This document shows, one piece after another, positions 1-5,359 of a stretch of DNA of 7,416 nt. The notes under the pieces were generated by a model. The model ran no database searches, had not been told where the DNA came from, and saw only the letters and a program-made list of their open reading frames with translations. This stretch comes from Acidobacteriota bacterium (GTDB taxonomy: Bacteria; Acidobacteriota; Terriglobia; Terriglobales; Acidobacteriaceae): contig JAEZPW010000220.1 in assembly GCA_023441255.1 (NCBI GenBank), positions 1-7,416 of the forward strand, given 5' to 3'. Positions within the stretch are counted from its first letter, which is position 1; each line of letters starts with the position of its first letter. The position numbers were made by a program, and so were the translations under genes.

Positions 1-125
1 ACGAAACCCTGTTTGCGGTCATCGTTTCGATTTTCTTCTTTTGAACCCTGCTGTCATCGTCTTCAGCGCGAGTTCCACTGGAATCTGCAAGTTTGCCTTT
101 AGGGAGGAACAAAAGTCAAACCGAT

Positions 126-272
126 GATGCTTAAGATGCTTTCGTGACCTGTTTCCTCGGTGCCCGCCCAAGCTCCACTTGGGCAGGATTGTTCCTGGAC
201 CGCGGTGTGGCGCTTATGGATTGGGCATCGAAAGCATCACATGTTTGTTGAGTGAATAGCATCTGGCATCTG
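126..272. repeat. Cluster of six GATGC/GCATC motifs
   Basis: GATGC occurs at 126-130 and 135-139. Its reverse complement GCATC occurs at 225-229, 234-238, 259-263 and 266-270. The first two pairs are each spaced exactly 9 nt start to start and face each other across about 85 nt. The last pair is a perfect tandem of GCATCTG at 259-272. Chance would give under one copy per 300 nt counting both strands. The layout resembles an operator array or a structured RNA; no regulator is identified. Confidence 0.55.
135..238. repeat. 10-bp perfect inverted repeat enclosing a hairpin
   Basis: GATGCTTTCG at 135-144 is perfectly complementary to CGAAAGCATC at 229-238. Between the arms lies a 7-bp perfect hairpin, GCCCAAG (166-172) and CTTGGGC (178-184), with a 5-nt loop. 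If transcribed, the arms could close a domain of about 100 nt with an internal stem-loop. If not, they are DNA-level half-sites. The inner hairpin has no U-tract, so it is not a standard terminator. Confidence 0.45.
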
Positions 273-286
273 TTGACGGGAGGCGG

Positions 287-292
287 TATTCT
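287..292 (+). promoter_or_regulatory. Candidate -10 element, probably leaderless, for the MgtE_N/CBS gene
   Basis: TATTCT lies with only 6 nt between its last base and the ATG at 299, so transcription would begin at or next to the start codon. A GGGAGG at 278-283 is 15 nt from the ATG, too far for a normal Shine-Dalgarno. No convincing -35 box is at the usual spacing; TTGACG at 273-278 is only 8 nt upstream of the -10 element. Confidence 0.4.
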
Positions 293-298
293 CGACGC

Positions 299-1540
299 AT
301 GTCGACGTTCGCGCTGACGGAATTGCTGGGCGCGCCGGTATATGACTCAACCGGCGCTCATGCCGGACGTGTGCGCGAAGTGGCATTGTGTCCGCAGGAA
401 GACCCGCAGCACGTGACCATGCTGATTGTGAAGACCAGGCAGGGCGATCGGCTGCTGAAGGCGGGTTCGGTGGTTTCCATCAACGCCGGCGTTAGGGCGT
501 CGACTTCGCGCGACAGCTGGACCCAATACGCGGGCTCCGAGGGAATGCTTCTGCTGGGGCGTGATCTTCTCGACCAGCAGATCATTGACGTTCACGGACG
601 CAAGGTGGTGCGGGTGAACGATGTGGACCTGCATGAGGAGGCCTCAAACCAGCACCTCGTGCTCAAGGTCGGGGCCGTCGATGTGGGGTCGCGCGGCGCG
701 GTGCGCAGGCTGCTGAAGGGCATGGTTCCCATGACGGCACTGCGAGCGTTGCTGAGAAAGTTGCCGGAGAAGCCGATCCCCTGGGAGTTCGTGGACCTGA
801 TCGAAACGGACCCCGCCCGGCGAGTGAAGCTGAAGATATCGCACGAGCGCCTGGCCAAACTGCACCCCGCCGACATCGCGGACATCGTTGAAGAACTGGC
901 GCCGGCCGAACGCGAAGCCGTGTTTCAGACGCTGGACGAGGAAACGGCCGCCGAGACGCTGGAAGAGATTAATCCGAAGTTGCAGGCAGCCATCGTGCGG
1001 TCGCTGGATGCGGACCGCGCCGCAGACATCGTCGAGGAGATGGATCCCGACGCGGCTGCCGACCTGCTCGCCGACCTGCCCGAGGAGCGGTCGGAAGAGA
1101 TCCTGGAGGAAATGGAGCCCGAGCAGCGGGAGGAAGTCGAGGAACTGCTCGAGTTCGAGGAAGATACCGCTGCGGGCCGCATGACGACCGATTATCTGGC
1201 GCTCGCGGAGTCTGCAACCGTCGAACACGCGGTTGATGCGCTCAGGGTTTTCGAAGGCGGAGTCGAGACGGTTAGCACGGTCTATCTGCTGGACAACGAT
1301 GAAAAACTGACCGGCGCGGTGCCGTTGCCGATGCTGGTGCTGCACGCGTCCGATACTCCGCTGAAGCAACTCAGCACCGACCCACTCGTCTCGGTGCATG
1401 CGGGCGCGAGTGAGAAGGAAGTGGCCGAGACCTTCGACAAATACAATCTCCTCACCTTGCCGGTGCTGGACGATGACGGCAGGCTGACTGGCGTGATCAC
1501 TGCCGACGACGTGATCAGCCTACTGCGCAGCAGGATCTAG
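299..1540 (+). CDS. PRC-barrel-like / MgtE N-domain / CBS-pair protein without a membrane domain
   Basis: A 413-residue cytoplasmic protein. Residues 1-61 and about 84-130 look like two PRC-barrel-type beta modules (LLGAPVYDSTGAHAGRV; RDLLDQQIIDVHGRKVVRVN). Residues about 183-290 match the MgtE intracellular N domain: short acidic helical repeats such as LHPADIADIVEEL and MDPDAAADLLADL, ending in the family junction EEDTAAGRMTTDYLAL. Residues about 293-411 form two CBS domains, the second containing LPVLDDDGRLTGVITADDV. The five-helix Mg2+ channel domain of true MgtE is absent, so this should not be called a transporter. In MgtE the N and CBS domains sense Mg2+; a metal- or nucleotide-sensing role is inferred here. 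Related proteins often neighbour NRAMP-type transporters, but none is visible. The ATG at 299 begins directly at the first barrel module. Its partner is unknown. Confidence 0.88.
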   Translation: MSTFALTELLGAPVYDSTGAHAGRVREVALCPQEDPQHVTMLIVKTRQGDRLLKAGSVVSINAGVRASTSRDSWTQYAGSEGMLLLGRDLLDQQIIDVHGRKVVRVNDVDLHEEASNQHLVLKVGAVDVGSRGAVRRLLKGMVPMTALRALLRKLPEKPIPWEFVDLIETDPARRVKLKISHERLAKLHPADIADIVEELAPAEREAVFQTLDEETAAETLEEINPKLQAAIVRSLDADRAADIVEEMDPDAAADLLADLPEERSEEILEEMEPEQREEVEELLEFEEDTAAGRMTTDYLALAESATVEHAVDALRVFEGGVETVSTVYLLDNDEKLTGAVPLPMLVLHASDTPLKQLSTDPLVSVHAGASEKEVAETFDKYNLLTLPVLDDDGRLTGVITADDVISLLRSRI

Positions 1541-1573
1541 CAGTTCGCGATTTCAACAGCAGGAAAAAAGCAC

Positions 1574-1611
1574 AAAAAAAAAGACCGGCGTGGCAGTCAG
1601 TCACGCCGGTT
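1574..1611 (-). terminator. Intrinsic-terminator-like hairpin whose U-tract is on the minus strand
   Basis: ACCGGCGTG (1584-1592) pairs perfectly with CACGCCGGT (1602-1610), and C1594-G1600 plus a G-U pair extend the 9-bp stem. Nine consecutive A residues (1574-1582) precede it on the + strand, so minus-strand RNA would read stem, one C, then nine U. That is a textbook intrinsic terminator for leftward transcription. On the + strand no T-run follows (TCGGGTAATAA), so termination of the MgtE_N/CBS transcript here would be non-canonical. Confidence 0.6.
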
Positions 1612-1689
1612 CGGGTAATAACGGAGGATGTATCGATCCGGCGTGCTTCGTAACGGAGAAGTCGAAGCTCGCCTGACGCGGTCCGTTAA

Positions 1690-1699
1690 GTCTATAGAC
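1690..1699. repeat. 10-bp perfect palindrome in the thrC upstream region
   Basis: GTCTATAGAC is self-complementary and lies 76 nt before the thrC start. The arms TCCG (1682-1685) and CGGA (1699-1702) flank it asymmetrically. It contains TATAGA (1693-1698), a fair -10 match, but no -35 sits at proper spacing. It could be an operator or an alternative promoter; the evidence is weak. Confidence 0.25.
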
Positions 1700-1757
1700 G
1701 GAGTGGTCCCGAACCGGTTAGCAAGACGGCAATTCACTGGGACGGGAAAGTTTCCGG

Positions 1758-1766
1758 TGCTAAACT
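1758..1766 (+). promoter_or_regulatory. Candidate extended -10 promoter for the thrC cluster
   Basis: TGC followed by TAAACT gives an extended -10 (TGN plus hexamer). Nine nt separate it from the ATG at 1776, so the RNA start would fall within a few nt of the start codon. No purine-rich Shine-Dalgarno lies in the 12 nt before the ATG (CTCGCTGGCTC), consistent with a leaderless message. The -35 region (TGGGAC, 1738-1743, 17-nt spacer) is poor. Confidence 0.45.
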
Positions 1767-1775
1767 CGCTGGCTC

Positions 1776-3014
1776 ATGGCAAAGATAACTTACCTGGAAT
1801 GCTCACGTTGCGGTGAACGGATCGGTGCGGACGGCCCGCAGACCGTGTGTCCGAAAGACGGTGGCGTGCTCTGGGTGCGGTATGACCTGCAGGCGCTGCG
1901 CGGGAGATTCACTCGGGAGTCGCTGGCTGGCCGGGCAGCCAACCTGTGGCGCTACGCGGAGGTTCTGCCGGAGGCCGAGCCGGTCAGCCTGGGAGAGGGC
2001 TTCACGCCCATGATCCCAAGCCGTCACGACGTGAATATGTTCATCAAGGATGAAGGCCTGAACCCGACCGGATCGTTCAAAGCCCGCGGGCTCTGCGTGG
2101 CCGTGACGATGGCGCGTGAATACGGGCTGAGAAAGCTGGCCGTGCCGTCGGCAGGGAACGCGGCGAGCGCGCTGGCAGCCTATTGTGCGGCGGCGGGCAT
2201 CGAGGCACACATCTTCATGCCGAAGGATGTGCCCCAGGCCAACTTCATCGAGTGCAAGAGCTATGGAGGGCATGTGACGCTGGTGGAAGGACTTATCAGC
2301 GACTGCGCCAGACTCGTGGCCGAACGGAAGCAGGCCGAAAACTGGTTCGACATCTCAACCTTGAAGGAGCCGTTCAGGGTCGAGGGTAAGAAGACCATGG
2401 GCTACGAGGTAGCCGAGCAGTTGGGATGGGAGCTACCGGATGCCATCATCTATCCGACGGGCGGCGGCGTGGGCTTGATCGGGATGTGGAAGGCATTCGC
2501 TGAGATGGAGGAGCTTGGGTGGATACCGCAGGGAGCGAAGCGGCCGAAGATGGTTGTCGTGCAATCAGCGGGTTGCGCGCCTATACCTAAAGCATGGGAT
2601 GAGGGTAAGTCGGCGTCGGAGGCGTGGAAGGATGCCCGGACATTGGCCGCGGGGTTGAGGGTGCCGAAGGCGTACGGCGATTACATAATTCTGGACATTT
2701 TGAGGAAGAGCGGCGGGACAGCGGTAGCGGTGAGCGACGAGGAGATTATGCAGTCGCTGAGGTGGTGGGCGTCGAAGGAAGGTGTATTTGCGGCGCCGGA
2801 GGGGGCGGCATCACTCGCGGCGTATAGAAAACTGCGGGGGACCGGGTTCCTGAAGGAGAGCGAACGCGTGGTGCTGTTCAACACCGGGTCGGGGCTGAAG
2901 TATATAGATGTCATTGCTAGAGCAGCCTCCACTGAAGGGGAAGGCTGCGGTACCCACGACAAAAGGGAGTTGCCGAAGTCGAGGGCCATCGGCGGAATCA
3001 TACAGCCGTACTAG
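1776..3014 (+). CDS. thrC: Threonine synthase
   Basis: PLP-dependent threonine synthase (412 aa) converts O-phosphohomoserine and water to threonine and phosphate, the last step of threonine synthesis in the cytoplasm. The N-terminus carries a zinc-ribbon-like pattern, C9-x2-C12 and C25-x2, where the usual fourth Cys is Asp28 (CPKDGG), so metal binding may be lost. The fold-II core follows. KDEGLNPTGSFKARG (91-105) holds the Schiff-base lysine K102. PSAGNAA (124-130) matches the substrate-carboxylate loop. TGGGVGLIG (228-236) is the phosphate-binding glycine loop, and FNTGSG (368-373) is the late serine/glycine PLP motif. The length fits the short threonine synthase type. Residues about 383-400 look low in conservation and overlap a DNA palindrome, and the protein ends GGIIQPY. 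It is the first gene of a tight cluster. Threonine dehydratase is a more distant alternative; the zinc-ribbon start favours ThrC. Confidence 0.92.
   Translation: MAKITYLECSRCGERIGADGPQTVCPKDGGVLWVRYDLQALRGRFTRESLAGRAANLWRYAEVLPEAEPVSLGEGFTPMIPSRHDVNMFIKDEGLNPTGSFKARGLCVAVTMAREYGLRKLAVPSAGNAASALAAYCAAAGIEAHIFMPKDVPQANFIECKSYGGHVTLVEGLISDCARLVAERKQAENWFDISTLKEPFRVEGKKTMGYEVAEQLGWELPDAIIYPTGGGVGLIGMWKAFAEMEELGWIPQGAKRPKMVVVQSAGCAPIPKAWDEGKSASEAWKDARTLAAGLRVPKAYGDYIILDILRKSGGTAVAVSDEEIMQSLRWWASKEGVFAAPEGAASLAAYRKLRGTGFLKESERVVLFNTGSGLKYIDVIARAASTEGEGCGTHDKRELPKSRAIGGIIQPY
2922..2948 (+). repeat. Palindromic element inside the 3' end of thrC
   Basis: GCAGCCT (2922-2928) pairs perfectly with AGGCTGC (2942-2948), leaving a 13-nt interior containing ACTGAAGG that can close further with two C-G pairs. 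The stem and its downstream flank (GGTACCCACGACAAAAG) resemble, from memory only, short interspersed palindromes of acidobacterial intergenic DNA. Here it is read in frame as part of ThrC (about AASTEGEGCGTHDK), between the catalytic core and the final GGIIQPY. Confidence 0.4.
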
Positions 3015-3016
3015 AC

Positions 3017-3026
3017 GGAGGAGAGG
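3017..3026 (+). promoter_or_regulatory. Strong Shine-Dalgarno for the 142-aa gene
   Basis: GGAGGAGAGG ends 6 nt before the ATG at 3033 and fixes that start. It starts just after the thrC stop codon, in line with translation of a downstream gene in the same mRNA. It contrasts with the missing Shine-Dalgarno before thrC. Confidence 0.7.
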
Positions 3027-3032
3027 TACCGG

Positions 3033-3461
3033 ATGAGATCGGGTGGAGCTGCGATAGACGATTTGATCGTGGTCGAAACGGACCTCTTCGAGCATCGGGA
3101 CGTGAAGCCGCATTTCATCAATCCGTGTTGTTTCGGAGAGGATTTCGCCACCTGGCTGAAGCAGAGTCTGGCTCAGGTGCCGGATTTGGGGTTTTCGCTT
3201 TCCGAACCGATCCAGGAGGACTACGGGTGGGGAATCTGGGCCTCGCGGGGTAAAGACCGGTTTTGGATTGCGCTCTCGTACGTTGGCGACGAGCCGCAAG
3301 ACACGCCTGCGCATTGGGGCATATCGGTAACATACGATCCCGGGCTCAACCTCGCTCGCCGCCTGTTTCATAGACCGGACAGGAAGGTGGTCGACAAGCT
3401 TCGGAACACAGTCCGTCAGATCATTCTGTCCAACAGCGCGGTCAGAGAAATCAATTCCTAA
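3033..3461 (+). CDS. Conserved-looking hypothetical protein
   Basis: A 142-residue soluble protein that I cannot assign to a named family. It has no signal peptide or membrane segment. The N-terminal third is acidic and contains HRDVKPHFINPCCFGEDFATW (about 21-41), with adjacent cysteines in a mixed polar and aromatic setting. The middle reads SEPIQEDYGWGIWAS followed by a beta-rich WIALSYVGDEP segment. The C-terminal 35 residues look helical and basic (ARRLFHRPDRKVVDKLRNTVRQII). The start is fixed by a strong Shine-Dalgarno. It lies 18 nt after thrC and 8 nt before the AlaX-like gene, so co-transcription is likely, but the context does not reveal a function. Codon use matches its neighbours, which supports a real gene. 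Confidence 0.8.
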   Translation: MRSGGAAIDDLIVVETDLFEHRDVKPHFINPCCFGEDFATWLKQSLAQVPDLGFSLSEPIQEDYGWGIWASRGKDRFWIALSYVGDEPQDTPAHWGISVTYDPGLNLARRLFHRPDRKVVDKLRNTVRQIILSNSAVREINS

Positions 3462-3469
3462 ACATTCCT

Positions 3470-4687
3470 ATGACTGAACGGCTCTATTACTACGATTCTT
3501 TCTTACTTGAGTTCGCGGCCAGGGTGACGGACGTGCGCCAGGAGAACGGGCGCACTGCGGTGGTGCTGGACCGGACTGCGTTTTATCCGACCAGCGGCGG
3601 GCAGGTGTTTGACACCGGGTGGCTGGAAGTTAATGGCAATCGCGTACGCGTTGAAGAAGTCAGTGAGACCGACACCGGCGACATCCTTCATCTCACCGGC
3701 AGCGACGAATTCAAGTTCGGGACCGGGCAGGCCGTTCGCGGCCAAGTGGACGTGGAGCGGCGGCGGGACCACATGCAGCAGCACTCGGGGCAACACGTCC
3801 TATCGGCGGCTTTTGAAAAGAGGTACGGGATGAAGACGGTCTCATTCCACATGGGAGACGAGAGCTGCACGATCGACCTGGAGACGAAGGCGCTGAACGA
3901 GGAGCAGATGCGCGCGGTGGAACTGGAGTCGAACCGGGTTGTTACGCAGGATTTGCTCGTGACGATCCTCGCGGCGACTGTTGAAGATGCCAGGGCGATG
4001 GGCGTACGGAAGATCCCCGATCACGTTGAGGGCAAGCTGCGAATCATCGACATGGCAGGTTATGACGTGAATGCCTGCGGAGGCACGCATGTGCGTTCGA
4101 CGGGGCAGATCGGCGCGGTCCTGTTGCGCAAAGCCGAGAAGGTGAGGCAAGGGTACAGGGTTGAGTTCGTGTGCGGCGAACGAGCAATCAGGACGGCACG
4201 GCGCGATTTCGACTCGTTGACCGAGGCAGCGAAGCTTTTCGACACCCAGATATGGCAACTGCCGGAACTCATTCGGAAGTCGCAGGAGGACAACAAAGCC
4301 GCCGGGAAGGAACGCAAAAAACTGCTGGAGGAACTGGCTGAGCTTCTGGCCGGGCGGTTGTTGGCCGAATCGCGAGAGATGAACAGCGGCGTCAAGCTGG
4401 TGACGCGCGTGTTCGATGACCGAGACACCGGGTTCATCAAGTTGCTTGCTCAGAAGGTGACGGCGGCCGGGCCGTCCGTGGCGCTTCTGGGGGCGAAAGC
4501 AGGGCAGGCTGGAGTGGTGTTCGCGCAGTCGCCCGGGTTACCGAATGACATGGGCGGCCTCATGAAGGAGGCGCTCGTTGCGCTCGGAGGGCGTGGAGGC
4601 GGCAATCGCGATCTGGCGCAAGGTGGAGCGGCCGATGCGGAAAGCATTCAGAACGTCGTGGACCAAGCGGCGGAGAAGATTTGCTAA
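3470..4687 (+). CDS. AlaX-like alanyl-tRNA editing protein with DHHA1 domain
   Basis: A 405-residue protein resembling the C-terminal half of alanyl-tRNA synthetase without the aminoacylation domain. Residues 35-50 (RTAFYPTSGGQVFDTG) form the AlaX/AlaRS editing-domain start. The zinc site is complete: H105 and H109 in HSGQH, and C203 and H207 in CGGTH. Residues about 264-300 look like a coiled-coil linker rich in K, E and L. Residues about 305-405 form a DHHA1 domain with LGAKAGQAGVVFAQ and the glycine-rich GGRGGGNRDLAQGG. By family knowledge, such proteins hydrolyse mischarged Ser- or Gly-tRNA(Ala) in trans; which substrate applies here is not readable. The architecture matches long AlaX (AlaX-L). 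The ATG lies 8 nt after the preceding stop with no clear Shine-Dalgarno, so coupling or re-initiation is likely. It could be annotated as an alanyl-tRNA synthetase fragment, but it is intact. Confidence 0.9.
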   Translation: MTERLYYYDSFLLEFAARVTDVRQENGRTAVVLDRTAFYPTSGGQVFDTGWLEVNGNRVRVEEVSETDTGDILHLTGSDEFKFGTGQAVRGQVDVERRRDHMQQHSGQHVLSAAFEKRYGMKTVSFHMGDESCTIDLETKALNEEQMRAVELESNRVVTQDLLVTILAATVEDARAMGVRKIPDHVEGKLRIIDMAGYDVNACGGTHVRSTGQIGAVLLRKAEKVRQGYRVEFVCGERAIRTARRDFDSLTEAAKLFDTQIWQLPELIRKSQEDNKAAGKERKKLLEELAELLAGRLLAESREMNSGVKLVTRVFDDRDTGFIKLLAQKVTAAGPSVALLGAKAGQAGVVFAQSPGLPNDMGGLMKEALVALGGRGGGNRDLAQGGAADAESIQNVVDQAAEKIC

Positions 4688-4690
4688 CAG

Positions 4691-4710
4691 CCGAGCGCCG
4701 AACGCTCTGG
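4691..4710 (+). terminator. Weak hairpin after the AlaX-like gene
   Basis: GAGCG (4693-4697) pairs with CGCTC (4703-4707) around a 5-nt loop. Outer CC (4691-4692) can pair with GG (4709-4710) across one bulged T. It starts 4 nt after the stop codon but no U-tract follows, so it is at most a weak or Rho-assisted terminator. Confidence 0.25.
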
Positions 4711-4738
4711 AAGCACGAGACTCGACTTAGACTGGCCC

Positions 4739-4760
4739 ACGTCAGAACTCACGTTAGAAC
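4739..4760 (+). repeat. Imperfect tandem repeat upstream of ruvC with a LexA-like match
   Basis: ACGTCAGAAC (4739-4748) and ACGTTAGAAC (4751-4760) match at 9 of 10 positions with a 12-nt period. Within them, GAAC-N4-GTTA (4745-4756) differs by one base from the Gram-positive-type SOS core GAAC-N4-GTTC. The repeat ends about 50 nt before the putative -10, a possible regulator site. The motif is short and the match may be chance. Confidence 0.25.
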
Positions 4761-4771
4761 GGGCGCCCATT

Positions 4772-4796
4772 CATGACAGTTGGTTGTTCTGTCGTG
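4772..4796. promoter_or_regulatory. Inverted repeat over the ruvC promoter region
   Basis: CATGACAG (4772-4779) and CTGTCGTG (4789-4796) are inverted with one mismatch in 8, separated by 9 nt. As DNA this is a dyad with about 17-nt centre spacing, ending 13 nt before the candidate -10 and so covering the -35 zone. That placement suits a repressor operator. In RNA it would be an 8-bp hairpin with one G-U pair. Confidence 0.35.
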
Positions 4797-4809
4797 GGAG
4801 ATTTGCGGG

Positions 4810-4815
4810 TACACT
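4810..4815 (+). promoter_or_regulatory. Candidate -10 element, probably leaderless, for ruvC
   Basis: TACACT stands 6 nt before the ATG at 4822. The sequence between it and the ATG (GCGGGC) is not a good Shine-Dalgarno, and the nearest GGGAG (4796-4800) is 21 nt away. This matches the spacing before the genes at 299 and 1776. No good -35 hexamer is seen at 16-18 nt. Confidence 0.4.
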
Positions 4816-4821
4816 GCGGGC

Positions 4822-5322
4822 ATGCGCGTACTTGGGATCGACTGCGGCGGCGAATACACCGGCTATGGCGTGGTTGAGCAGGACGAGACCGGTGAGTTGC
4901 ACTGCGTGTGCATGGGCGCGGTGCGGTTGAAGACGCGCGAACCGCTGCCGAAGCGCCTGCTGCAGGTCTTTTCCGAGTTGCGCCAGAAGGTCGCCGAGCA
5001 CAGCCCCGACATGGTGGCGATCGAGGATGTCTTCTATGCTGTGAACGCCAAATCGGCGCTCAAACTCGGACAGGTGCGCGGTGTCGCGATGCTGGTGGCC
5101 TCGTCATGCGGACTGGAAGTGGCGGAGTACGCGCCGCTGGCGATCAAGTCGGCTGTCGTCGGATATGGCAGGGCGGAAAAGTCGCAGGTGCAGGAGATGG
5201 TGATGCGATTGTTGAAGCTCGATTCGCGTCCGGAACCGGAAGACGCGGCAGACGCGCTGGCGATCGCTATCTGCCATCTGCATACGTGGGCCACGCTGAA
5301 GCGGCAAGGAGCCGCACACTGA
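4822..5322 (+). CDS. ruvC: Crossover junction endodeoxyribonuclease RuvC
   Basis: Holliday-junction resolvase of 166 residues that cuts four-way junctions symmetrically after RuvAB branch migration. The RNase-H-like fold shows all four catalytic acids: D7 in MRVLGIDCG, E68 in AIEDVF, and D141 and D144 in EPEDAADALAIAICH. The helix FYAVNAKSALKLGQVRGVAM (71-90) is the classic RuvC signature. Position 8 is Cys where most families have Pro (GIDPG); this is remembered as common in Acidobacteriota. The ATG at 4822 is chosen because the family starts at MRV; the TTG at 4780 would add 14 unrelated residues. The length is normal for RuvC. No ruvA or ruvB follows within the window, so the gene stands apart from its usual partners. 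Confidence 0.95.
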   Translation: MRVLGIDCGGEYTGYGVVEQDETGELHCVCMGAVRLKTREPLPKRLLQVFSELRQKVAEHSPDMVAIEDVFYAVNAKSALKLGQVRGVAMLVASSCGLEVAEYAPLAIKSAVVGYGRAEKSQVQEMVMRLLKLDSRPEPEDAADALAIAICHLHTWATLKRQGAAH

Positions 5323-5359
5323 CACTCGCCTGAACCAGTTCGCGTGTGGCCGCATCTTT

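Larger units (their letters stand above)
1..298. other. Non-coding region upstream of the MgtE_N/CBS gene
   Basis: No convincing gene is seen here. A short open stretch in frame 3 enters from the left edge and ends at a TGA at 42-44. Its last residues are hydrophobic (ETLFAVIVSIFFF), so it could be the tail of an upstream membrane protein, but 13 residues are too few to call. An imperfect direct repeat pairs AACCCTG and GTCATCGT at 5-25 with the same two blocks at 44-60. The rest holds a cluster of GATGC/GCATC motifs, a long-range inverted repeat and a hairpin, listed separately. I see no recognisable M-box or yybP-ykoY riboswitch core. Confidence 0.6.

Noticed and set aside
1..22. Minus-strand ATG at 22 as the start of a divergent gene
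   Set aside because: Only seven codons are visible before the left edge and no good Shine-Dalgarno precedes it.
126..272. CRISPR array
   Set aside because: The repeats are only 5-10 nt, occur in both orientations and lack uniform spacers.
160..298. Mg2+ (M-box) or Mn2+ (yybP-ykoY) riboswitch upstream of the MgtE-like gene
   Set aside because: Neither conserved core is visible, only generic hairpins; the gene also lacks the transporter domain these switches usually control.
644..1399. Long open frame on the minus strand opposite the MgtE_N/CBS gene
   Set aside because: It is fully antisense to a gene with clear domains, its translation is rich in Arg, His and Gln without any family motif, and such mirror frames are common opposite GC-rich acidic coding sequence.
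1628..1816. 62-codon frame between the terminator-like hairpin and thrC
   Set aside because: GGAGG abuts the ATG with no proper spacing, the frame overlaps the thrC start by 41 nt, and the product has no recognisable character.
1803..2273. Minus-strand frame opposite the thrC 5' half
   Set aside because: Antisense shadow of a strongly conserved enzyme; composition is Arg/His-rich and motif-free. Antisense RNA remains possible, but not a protein.
3470..4687. Truncated alanyl-tRNA synthetase pseudogene
   Set aside because: Intact editing zinc ligands, linker and DHHA1 domain with a proper start and stop match a full-length AlaX-L architecture rather than a decayed fragment.
4780..4821. TTG upstream start for ruvC
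   Set aside because: It adds 14 residues absent from the RuvC family, overlaps the dyad and the candidate -10, and MRVLGIDCG at 4822 is the family start.
5326..5345. GAAC-CA-GTTC short palindrome after ruvC as an operator
   Set aside because: A 4-bp arm with 2-nt centre is too short to distinguish from chance.
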